DNA of 6,641 nucleotides from an uncultured Oscillospiraceae bacterium (GTDB taxonomy: Bacteria > Bacillota > Clostridia > Oscillospirales > Acutalibacteraceae). Shown piece by piece: positions 1 to 4,665 of the stretch. Under the pieces are notes generated by a model. That model saw only the letters and a program-made list of their open reading frames with translations. It searched no databases and was not told where the DNA came from. A program made the position numbers and the translations under genes. The stretch's first letter is position 1. The number at the start of each line of letters is the position of its first letter. The stretch lies in NCBI GenBank assembly GCA_900552605.1, contig USAR01000079.1, positions 1-6,641 on the forward strand. Reading direction: 5' to 3'.

Positions 1-702
1 CGCGCCCTCAAGCTCGCTCATAATTTTATTTGCCTGCTCTTCGTTTGTAACAGCAAGCTTTTTCTCGCCGACCTTGCCGTAAAGCTTTGCTTCAAAGCTG
101 CGGCGCGAGTGCAAAAATTTTGCGTCGATTGTCCAAAATTCCTCCGGCACAAATTTGTTGATCTCTTTTTCGCGGTCTACAATAAGCTTTAAAGCAACCG
201 ATTGCACACGACCTGCCGACAATCCGCTTTTAACCTTCTTCCAAAGGAAAGGACTGAGCTTATAGCCCACAAGTCTGTCTAAAACGCGGCGCGCCTGCTG
301 AGCATTAACAAGGTTTTCGTCAATCTCGTGAGGATTTTTCATTCCTGCTTCAACGCCGGACTTGGTAATTTCGTTAAATGACACTCTGTTGTTCTTTTCG
401 TTTTTAAGATCAAGCAATGTTGCCAAGTGCCACGCAATAGCTTCTCCCTCGCGGTCGGGGTCGGTTGCGATGTAAACATAATCGCTGTCGTTTGCAGCTT
501 TTTTAAGCTCGGCAATCAGCTGTTTTTTATCCGACATAACCTTATAATCGGGCTTAAAGCCGTGCTCAATATCAATGCCGATTTTCGATTTCGGCAAATC
601 GCGCACGTGACCCATTGAAGCCATAACAACATAATCCTTGCCGAGGTATTTCTGCACCGTTTTAACTTTACCCGGTGACTCAAGTATAACCAATTTAGAC
701 AT
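1..702 (-). CDS. topA: DNA topoisomerase I (type IA), N-terminal part, cut by left window edge
   Basis: The reading frame is open from an ATG at 702-700 to the window edge and gives 234 residues, about a third of a usual TopA. It relaxes negative supercoils by cutting one strand and passing the other through the break. The start [12 protein letters not shown] carries the Toprim glutamate (E8). [12 protein letters not shown] at residues 81-92 is the metal-binding DxDxE part of the Toprim fold. The later [13 protein letters not shown] and [16 protein letters not shown] stretches are typical of the family. The catalytic tyrosine and the C-terminal zinc ribbons lie beyond the edge. The ribosome binding site is modest (AAAGG at 720-716, 13 nt from the ATG). 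The gene follows dprA by 89 nt on the same strand. dprA-topA is a common Firmicute order, so cotranscription is likely. The family assignment is very secure. Confidence 0.97.
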   Translation of the reverse strand, partial: MSKLVILESPGKVKTVQKYLGKDYVVMASMGHVRDLPKSKIGIDIEHGFKPDYKVMSDKKQLIAELKKAANDSDYVYIATDPDREGEAIAWHLATLLDLKNEKNNRVSFNEITKSGVEAGMKNPHEIDENLVNAQQARRVLDRLVGYKLSPFLWKKVKSGLSAGRVQSVALKLIVDREKEINKFVPEEFWTIDAKFLHSRRSFEAKLYGKVGEKKLAVTNEEQANKIMSELEGA

Positions 703-750
703 ATTTTTAAATCAACCTTTCCGTGGCGTGCTCCGCTCTATTTTAAACCG

Positions 751-778
751 CTGCTTAACACAGCAGTCTGTTTTTTTT
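751..778 (+). terminator. Weak hairpin followed by T8 on the plus strand, in the dprA-topA gap
   Basis: CTGCT (751-755) and AGCAG (762-766) form a short stem around a 6-nt loop. On the plus strand this is followed, after TCTG, by eight T residues (771-778), giving the outline of an intrinsic terminator pointing away from topA. The stem has only 5 bp, or 6 with a G-U pair. No plus-strand gene precedes it, so it could stop antisense transcription into dprA or be chance. On the minus strand the hairpin lies between dprA and topA but has no U-tract after it, so it should not terminate the operon. The rest of the 703-791 gap shows only the topA ribosome binding site. Confidence 0.22.
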
Positions 779-791
779 ACTTTAAATTGCC

Positions 792-2090
792 TTACTTTAG
801 GGAGTATTTAGAACCGGGCATGCTTTTTGCCAGCCCGAATATTTCAAGCTTTGTAAGTGCGCTAAGCACCTCAGATGTGCCGAGCCCTGTTTTTTTAACG
901 ATATCATCAGTCAGATCCCCGTCGCTGCTTAAACAGCGGTAAACGGTGAGCATATTGCCGGATAATCTCTTTTCCGCACCTCTTTGGCGTTGTTTCTCTC
1001 TTTCAGCCGCTTTTTCACTTGTTTTTCCGCCGAATAAACCACCCTTGGACTTTGACTGCCCGTCCGCGTTTTTATCCTTTGCTTTTTTGTCGGCTTTAAA
1101 TCTTATCGGCTTATATTGTGTATCGCCGCAAAGCATATATTCACGCTTAAGCTCTTTTGCGCTTATGCGCTCCATTGCTTGAACATCAATTTCAAAATCT
1201 CTTCCGTAATTACCAAGCAGTATATCGCTCGGGGAAAGCAACGGAGTCGCTCCCTCCGAAATAAGCTTGTTTGTGCCGACAGAGACGGGGTCGTTCGGTC
1301 TGCCGGGCATTGCGAAAACATTCTTACCTTCCTCTGCTGCAATATGCGCGGTTATTAAAGCACCGCTTGAAGCGCCTGCCTCCGTAACAGCAACTGCTTG
1401 AGAGATGCCTGCCAAAATTCTGTTGCGAATATGAAATGAGCCTTTACCGTGCGGCATAAAGGTAGGTTGAAATTCAGAAACGAGCACACCGCCATGTGCA
1501 ACGATCTTGCGGCGCAATTCCTCGCTCTTGGCAAGATAATGACTTAAAACTCCGCCGCCGGTTACGGCAATAGTCTTGCCGGATACCGCAAGTGCGCCGA
1601 GATGTGAAAAGGAATCACCGCCGATTGCATCGCCCGAAACTATAACCGCACCTGCAAGAGAAAGCCTTGCACATAGTGAAAATGCCGCTTGCTTGCCATA
1701 GTCGGAAGAGCTGCGCGTGCCGACAACCGTTACCGCTAAATGTCGGGAAAGATCAGGCATATCGCCGAGTGCGTAAAGCACAACGGGCGGCGCAAAAATA
1801 TGTTTTAAATCGTCCGGATAAAGGTTGTCGTCAATCGTTATTATCTTAATGCCTTCTTTAGCACACAGCTTTAAAACATTTTCGGAATTGGTTTTGGCAA
1901 GTGCCTTTCTCTTTATCTGTGCCGGAGTCAATCCAAAGCTCTTAAGCTTACTCTCGTCCGCTGCAAAAATGCCGTTTATATCATCAATATTTTCCAAAAC
2001 CTGAGCGGTGTTTGAAGCGCCGTATCCGAGAAGAGTTTGAAGAAAGATATAGTCTTTTACGCTGTCGCTGTTTACGGTTTTCACGTTCAT
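792..2090 (-). CDS. dprA: DNA processing protein DprA (Smf family)
   Basis: The 432-residue product belongs to DprA, which binds incoming single-stranded DNA in the cytoplasm during transformation and loads RecA. Residues 1-100 are a helical N-terminal region of the SAM/helix-hairpin-helix type. The Rossmann-like core (about 100-295) contains VVGTRSSSDYG (122-132), the SG..GGD..SHLGAL segment (152-167), IRNRILAG (221-228), EAGASSGALIT (237-247) and PGRPNDPVSVGTNKLISEGAT (262-282). A Lys-rich, low-complexity linker (about 312-375) leads to a C-terminal winged-helix domain (about 377-432). Its ATG overlaps the upstream methylase stop as ATGA and it has no strong ribosome binding site of its own, so translational coupling is likely. 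The usual SGxARGID motif reads SGDAIGGD here, without the arginine. The family call is firm. Competence in this organism is not shown, since dprA is widespread in bacteria not known to transform. Confidence 0.95.
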   Translation of the reverse strand: MNVKTVNSDSVKDYIFLQTLLGYGASNTAQVLENIDDINGIFAADESKLKSFGLTPAQIKRKALAKTNSENVLKLCAKEGIKIITIDDNLYPDDLKHIFAPPVVLYALGDMPDLSRHLAVTVVGTRSSSDYGKQAAFSLCARLSLAGAVIVSGDAIGGDSFSHLGALAVSGKTIAVTGGGVLSHYLAKSEELRRKIVAHGGVLVSEFQPTFMPHGKGSFHIRNRILAGISQAVAVTEAGASSGALITAHIAAEEGKNVFAMPGRPNDPVSVGTNKLISEGATPLLSPSDILLGNYGRDFEIDVQAMERISAKELKREYMLCGDTQYKPIRFKADKKAKDKNADGQSKSKGGLFGGKTSEKAAEREKQRQRGAEKRLSGNMLTVYRCLSSDGDLTDDIVKKTGLGTSEVLSALTKLEIFGLAKSMPGSKYSLK

Positions 2091-2890
2091 AGCTTTTCAG
2101 CACATCCTTTTAACATTTCCCAAATAAGCACGGCAGCCGCAGCAGAAGCATTCAGCGACTCCGCTCTGCCTGCCATAGGAATAGTAACGCGGTGACTGCA
2201 GACATCTATTACATCGTCCGTCAATCCGTTTGCCTCATTGCCGATAAGCAGGACGCTGCCGCTAGCCGCCTTAACACTTCTTATATCATCGGCTTTTCTG
2301 TTTACTACCGCCGCATAAAGCTCCATTCCGCCGCACCTAAGCTGCATTAGAGTATCAACAAAATTGCTTGTTTCAAAAACCGGAAGTCTTAAAAGCGCAC
2401 CCATTCCCGCGCGCAACGATTTCGGTGAATAAGGGTCGCAGCAGCCGTCAGACAACAGCAAGCCCTTAGCGCCGAAAGCTTCGGCCGAGCGTGCAACAGC
2501 ACCGAGGTTCGATGGATCGGCTATATTTTGCAAAGCAACATAAAGCCCGTTTGTAACACTGATTTTCTGCCACTGCGGTTTTTCAAAGAGTGTCAGTACT
2601 CCCTGGGGATTAACTGTATCGCAAAGCTTTTTCATAACGCTTTCGGTAACGCGGTAGTTTTTTCCGCAACCGCTGCAAATGCTCCCGAGAATTTTCCCGT
2701 GCTCATTTTCAAATCGATTTGTAAAAAACACCGTGTCTGCAGCAATGCCGTGTTTTGACGCATCTGAACACAACCGCAAACCCTCGGCGACAAAAAGTCC
2801 GTTGTCTCTTCTTTCACGTGCAGAGTTTTTAAGCTTTACGGCAAATTTCACCGCTTGATTTTCCACACTGCTTATATCAACATAGTTCAA
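2087..2890 (-). CDS. TrmH/SpoU-family RNA 2'-O-ribose methyltransferase, YsgA/RlmP-like
   Basis: The 267-residue protein is a SPOUT-class methylase that uses S-adenosylmethionine to methylate a ribose 2'-OH in RNA. Residues about 30-100 match the SpoU substrate-binding domain (LFVAEGLRL at 32-40). The catalytic knot domain shows motif 1, DPSNLGAVARSAEAFG (125-140) with the conserved N128 and R134, motif 2, LLIGNEANGL (214-223), and motif 3, IPMAGRAESLNASAAAAV (237-254). The position beside rplT recalls Bacillus subtilis ysgA (rlmP), whose product is reported to methylate the 23S rRNA A-loop. That specificity is an inference from neighbourhood, and an RlmB-like target cannot be excluded. The start is TTG, chosen because GGAGG sits 9 nt upstream and no in-frame ATG is near. 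The gene has its own predicted promoter and leads an operon with dprA and topA. Confidence 0.92.
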   Translation of the reverse strand: MNYVDISSVENQAVKFAVKLKNSARERRDNGLFVAEGLRLCSDASKHGIAADTVFFTNRFENEHGKILGSICSGCGKNYRVTESVMKKLCDTVNPQGVLTLFEKPQWQKISVTNGLYVALQNIADPSNLGAVARSAEAFGAKGLLLSDGCCDPYSPKSLRAGMGALLRLPVFETSNFVDTLMQLRCGGMELYAAVVNRKADDIRSVKAASGSVLLIGNEANGLTDDVIDVCSHRVTIPMAGRAESLNASAAAAVLIWEMLKGCAEKL

Positions 2891-2904
2891 AATGCCGCAC
2901 CTCC
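2888..2904 (-). promoter_or_regulatory. Ribosome binding site fixing a TTG start for the TrmH-family gene
   Basis: GGGAGGTG is centred near 2902, and the GGAGG core (2904-2900) is 9 nt from TTG at 2890-2888. The nearest ATG (2884-2882) is out of frame. The strong Shine-Dalgarno at ideal spacing makes TTG the best supported start. Confidence 0.8.
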
Positions 2905-2925
2905 CAAATTACCACACATATATAT

Positions 2926-2954
2926 AATATACATACATTTATAAAAAAAGTAAA
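2926..2954 (-). promoter_or_regulatory. Predicted sigma-A promoter of the methylase-dprA-topA operon
   Basis: On the minus strand, TTTACT (2954-2949) and TATATT (2931-2926) are separated by exactly 17 nt. Each box matches the consensus in 4 or 5 of 6 positions. An A/T-rich stretch with AAAATTTT lies just upstream of the -35 box and could act as an UP-like element. The expected start near 2919 leaves a leader of about 29 nt to the TTG codon. Nearby TATTAT could serve as an alternative -10. Confidence 0.6.
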
Positions 2955-3063
2955 GCAAAATTTTTGTTAACAGCGATTTTTTTGACCGCTTGCTTGCCTT
3001 TAATTCCCGCCGACTAAACTCCCTCAAAAGCTGCCGATTACTAAAAAAGAAAACAAGCCCTGC

Positions 3064-3178
3064 GTATTTATTGCCCTATATCCGTCGCCGCAACCGATAA
3101 AAACGGTTACCTAAGCCGAACCTTCGGCAACAACACAAAAACGGTCAACATTTTTTAACCCGTTTCAGCAATAAATAC
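3064..3178 (-). ncRNA. Candidate structured RNA element closed by an 11-bp inverted repeat
   Basis: GTATTTATTGC (3064-3074) and its exact reverse complement GCAATAAATAC (3168-3178) close a 115-nt domain. Inside are AAACGG/CCGTTT (3139-3144 with 3160-3165), GCCGAA/TTCGGC (3115-3120 with 3123-3128) and AACCG/CGGTT (3092-3096 with 3104-3108). Several helices extend only in minus-strand RNA. There G-U pairs replace what would be C-A mismatches on the plus strand: 3166 with 3138, 3091 with 3109, and 3086 with 3129 in the alternative helix 3125-3131/3084-3090. That favours a minus-strand transcript. The alternative helix excludes the 3115-3128 hairpin, so two folds are possible. The element sits after the rplT terminator and before the methylase promoter. 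I see no convincing promoter of its own and recognise no known RNA family. A remnant of a small mobile element is another option, although no target duplication is visible. The remainder of 2955-3063 shows only A/T-rich sequence with a U-rich run (3054-3041 on the minus strand). Confidence 0.4.
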
Positions 3179-3230
3179 AATATCTAAAACAGTGCAAAAA
3201 CAAAGATGAGTGTGCAAAAAATAATCCTCC

Positions 3231-3263
3231 TAAACAAAAGCAACGCCCGTGTGCACGAGCGTT
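3231..3263 (-). terminator. Intrinsic terminator after rplT
   Basis: Minus-strand RNA forms AACGCUCGUG (3263-3254) paired with CACGGGCGUU (3251-3242), with one G-U pair (3258 with 3247). On the plus strand that position is a C-A mismatch, which supports the direction. The stem is followed by GCUUUUGUUU. It lies 13 nt after the rplT stop and ends the infC-rpmI-rplT operon. Confidence 0.85.
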
Positions 3264-3276
3264 ACCGATTTAAAGT

Positions 3277-3633
3277 TTATTTTAAGGCTGCCTTTGCCTG
3301 CTCTGTTAAAGCAGTGAAAGCGGCAGGATCGCTTATTGCGATTTCAGAAAGCATTTTGCGGTTGATTTCAACGCCAGCTTTTTTAAGACCGTTCATAAAT
3401 GTTGAATAGTTCATTCCGTTAAGCTTTGCACCTGCTGAAATGCGGGTGATCCAAAGACGGCGGAAATCACGCTTTTTCTGTTTACGTCCGATGTAGGCAT
3501 AGTTGCCCGATTTCATAACAGCTTCTTTTGCTGTTTTAAAGAGTCTGTGCTTTGCTCCGAAATAACCCTTGGCAAGCTTTAAGACCTTTTTTCTTCTTTT
3601 GCGAGTTGCCATCGCACCTTTTACACGAGCCAT
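3277..3633 (-). CDS. rplT: 50S ribosomal protein L20
   Basis: The 118-residue protein is full length for bacterial L20, an early assembly protein that binds 23S rRNA in the large subunit. It begins [16 protein letters not shown], has the basic extended N-terminus (1-58) rich in Lys and Arg, includes [19 protein letters not shown] (47-65), and ends with the globular part ([19 protein letters not shown]) that recognises RNA. The ATG is 9 nt from GGAGG (3647-3643). It is the last gene of infC-rpmI-rplT, 36 nt after rpmI, and is followed by a terminator. In Firmicutes, L20 represses its own operon by binding the infC leader, and a leader of that kind is present at 4414-4607. Confidence 0.99.
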   Translation of the reverse strand: MARVKGAMATRKRRKKVLKLAKGYFGAKHRLFKTAKEAVMKSGNYAYIGRKQKKRDFRRLWITRISAGAKLNGMNYSTFMNGLKKAGVEINRKMLSEIAISDPAAFTALTEQAKAALK

Positions 3634-3669
3634 TTAATGTTACCTCCGTTAATTTGATTAAAGCTTGGC

Positions 3670-3867
3670 TTATTTGTAAGGAACCATCTTTTTAACCGCT
3701 GCTGTATTTGTTACATCGGCAACGGCAGTTTTACGAAGGTTTCTTTTACGCTTTGTTGTCTTCTTGTTGAGAATGTGCGACTTGAATGCGTGTGCACGTT
3801 TAACTTTACCTGTGGCAGTAAGCTTAAAACGCTTTTTTGCGCCACTGTGAGTTTTGATTTTAGGCAT
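3670..3867 (-). CDS. rpmI: 50S ribosomal protein L35
   Basis: The 65-residue, very basic product is complete and matches L35: [20 protein letters not shown] at the start, then [20 protein letters not shown], ending in VKKMVPYK. It is a small structural protein of the large ribosomal subunit. The ATG is 8 nt from a strong AAGGAGGAT site (GGAGG at 3880-3876). It lies 27 nt after infC and 36 nt before rplT, the standard bacterial arrangement, and is presumably cotranscribed from the promoter at 4614-4642. Confidence 0.99.
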   Translation of the reverse strand: MPKIKTHSGAKKRFKLTATGKVKRAHAFKSHILNKKTTKRKRNLRKTAVADVTNTAAVKKMVPYK

Positions 3868-3894
3868 TAGTTTATCCTCCTTGAATTTTGTAAG

Positions 3895-4413
3895 TTACTT
3901 TGCAGGCTTAGGTGCAAGAAACATAAGCATATTGCGGCCTTCCATTTTTGCCTGTTTTTCAACCACTGCGTATTCCTCGCAATATTCGGCAAAACGGCGC
4001 ATAGTGTCATATCCGATTTCGGGATGTCCCAATTCCCTGCCGCGAAAACGAATGGAAACCTTAACCTTATTGCCGCTTTTCAAAAAGCGAATGGCATGAG
4101 TTCCCTTTGTTTCAAAATCGTGCGTATCTATTGAAAGACCGAGCCTGATTTCTTTAAGCTCAACGGTTTTCTGATTTTTTCTTGCGTCTTTTTCACGCTT
4201 TGCCTGTTCAAAGCGATACTTGCCGTAGTCCATAATCTTGCAAACCGGGGGCACTGCGGCGGGAGCGATCTTAACAAGGTCCAGATTGCGGCTGTCGGCT
4301 GCTGCCATTGCCTCCTTAATGGTGAGAATACCAAGCTGCTCGCCGTCGGCTGTAATAACGCGGACCTCTTTATCCCGTATTTCTTCGTTTATGCACATTT
4401 CCTTCTTGCTGAT
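3895..4413 (-). CDS. infC: Translation initiation factor IF-3, predicted AUC start
   Basis: The product, 172 residues from the chosen start, binds the 30S subunit, keeps it apart from 50S and checks start codon and initiator tRNA pairing. The N-domain (about 4-74) has INEEIRDKEVRVI and carries the family signature KIMDYGKYRFEQ (59-70). A Lys-rich linker (71-84) joins the C-domain (about 85-170, including FETKGTHAIRFLKSGNKVKVSIRFRGRE and the end GRNMLMFLAPK). The frame is open further upstream to a TTG at 4419-4417, but that lies only 3 nt from GGAGG. The ATC at 4413-4411 is 9 nt away and gives (M)SKKEM.INEEIR, aligning with the Bacillus protein that starts at AUU. Rare AUU/AUC starts are a known hallmark of infC and let IF3 limit its own synthesis. 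rpmI follows after 27 nt. Confidence 0.97.
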   Translation of the reverse strand: MSKKEMCINEEIRDKEVRVITADGEQLGILTIKEAMAAADSRNLDLVKIAPAAVPPVCKIMDYGKYRFEQAKREKDARKNQKTVELKEIRLGLSIDTHDFETKGTHAIRFLKSGNKVKVSIRFRGRELGHPEIGYDTMRRFAEYCEEYAVVEKQAKMEGRNMLMFLAPKPAK

Positions 4414-4427
4414 GACCAAACACCTCC
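4411..4427 (-). promoter_or_regulatory. infC: infC ribosome binding site and rare AUC start codon
   Basis: GGAGG (4427-4423) is followed by a 9-nt spacer and ATC (4413-4411). The in-frame TTG (4419-4417) is only 3 nt from the GGAGG, too close for normal initiation. The first in-frame ATG (4398-4396) would remove the conserved SKKE start and sits 24 nt away. AUC is therefore preferred, in keeping with IF3 discrimination against non-canonical starts. Confidence 0.8.
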
Positions 4428-4442
4428 ACTTGAAATTAAAGC

Positions 4443-4475
4443 TATTGCATCGGCGTTAAAAAGCGCCGTGCAATA
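4443..4475 (-). other. Stable hairpin between the attenuator and the infC ribosome binding site
   Basis: TATTGCA (4443-4449) pairs with TGCAATA (4469-4475), and CGGCG (4451-4455) pairs with CGCCG (4464-4468), with a single bulged base at 4450 and an 8-nt loop. It begins just after the terminator U-tract and ends 15 nt before the GGAGG. It has no U-tract of its own, so it is more likely an RNA stabiliser, a translational element or part of an alternative fold than a terminator. Confidence 0.6.
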
Positions 4476-4476
4476 C

Positions 4477-4506
4477 AAAAACACGGGCAGGATACCCCGC
4501 CCGTGT
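4477..4506 (-). terminator. Attenuator terminator in the infC leader
   Basis: ACACGGGC (4506-4499) pairs with GCCCGUGU (4488-4481). Inside, a G-U pair (4498 with 4489) and two G-C pairs bring the stem to 11 bp with a GUAU loop. UUUU (4480-4477) and then GUAUU follow. The G-U would be a C-A mismatch on the plus strand, so the hairpin is built for minus-strand RNA. It lies about 50 nt before the infC ribosome binding site, where a regulated terminator is expected. Confidence 0.8.
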
Positions 4507-4513
4507 GCTCGTT

Positions 4514-4566
4514 TTTTCAGCTTGCGCCTCGCAGCGCAAAAACACAACATTGACCTTTTCAGCTTG
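4514..4566 (-). repeat. Two copies of CAAGCTGAAAA in the infC leader
   Basis: The 11-mer CAAGCTGAAAA (minus strand) occurs at 4566-4556 and again at 4524-4514, 42 nt apart. Each copy forms the 3' side of a leader hairpin, with the AAGCUGAA part next to or inside an irregular internal loop. It could be a duplicated protein-binding site, with L20 the obvious candidate. An exact 11-mer recurring this close by chance is unlikely, but the function is inferred. Confidence 0.6.
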
Positions 4567-4613
4567 ACTGCTTTAAGGTGAGAACGGGATGTTCTGCTTT
4601 GTTTTACCAGTTG

Positions 4614-4642
4614 ATTATAAACCCTTTATAACCGTTTGTCAA
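4614..4642 (-). promoter_or_regulatory. Perfect-consensus sigma-A promoter for infC-rpmI-rplT
   Basis: TTGACA (4642-4637) and TATAAT (4619-4614) are separated by exactly 17 nt, a full match to the vegetative consensus. An A-rich block (4652-4645) lies upstream. Transcription should begin near 4607. The -35 box is only 23 nt beyond the stop codon of the upstream peptidase gene, and no terminator is visible between them. Confidence 0.93.
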
Positions 4643-4665
4643 GCTTTTTTTGAGATAAGCCTTTA

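Larger units (their letters stand above)
4414..4607 (-). promoter_or_regulatory. infC-rpmI-rplT leader, L20-type autoregulatory region
   Basis: From the predicted start near 4607 the RNA is about 194 nt long and shows five hairpins in order. They are AGAAC/GUUCU (4595-4581), ACCUU/AAGGU with an inner CAG/CUG (4579-4553), UUGCGC/GCGCAA with outer A-U pairs (4543-4511), a GC-rich terminator (4506-4481) and a 12-bp hairpin before the ribosome binding site (4475-4443). Firmicute infC leaders are known to bind L20 and prematurely end transcription. The gene order and the terminator fit that model. Which hairpins bind L20 is inferred. CCCGU at 4588-4584 could pair with ACGGG at 4504-4500 in the terminator arm as an antiterminator, but this is only a 5-nt match. 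Confidence 0.8.

Noticed and set aside
427..618. Plus-strand frame of 63 codons
   Set aside because: It lies wholly inside the topA reading frame on the opposite strand, has no ribosome binding site and resembles no family.
946..1849. Three plus-strand frames of 60-80 codons
   Set aside because: All are antisense to the well-conserved dprA gene, and their translations show no domain or sensible start signal.
2528..2817. Overlapping frames on both strands within the methylase gene
   Set aside because: They are in alternate frames of a gene with clear SpoU motifs and have no ribosome binding sites.
2966..2995. AGCG/CGCT hairpin in the A/T-rich gap
   Set aside because: The stem is only 4-5 bp with a long loop and no following U-tract, which is no more than chance.
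3192..3217. TTGCAC boxes as a promoter for the 3064-3178 element
   Set aside because: Two TTGCAC copies occur on the minus strand, but at 16-18 nt spacing no good -10 hexamer follows either one.
3206..3409. Plus-strand frame of 67 codons starting in the rplT-methylase gap
   Set aside because: It crosses the rplT terminator and runs antisense through rplT. No ribosome binding site precedes it and the product is featureless.
4128..4459. Alternate-frame ORFs over infC and its leader
   Set aside because: They are shadows of infC. The plus-strand one ends in the leader hairpins, and neither has a family match.
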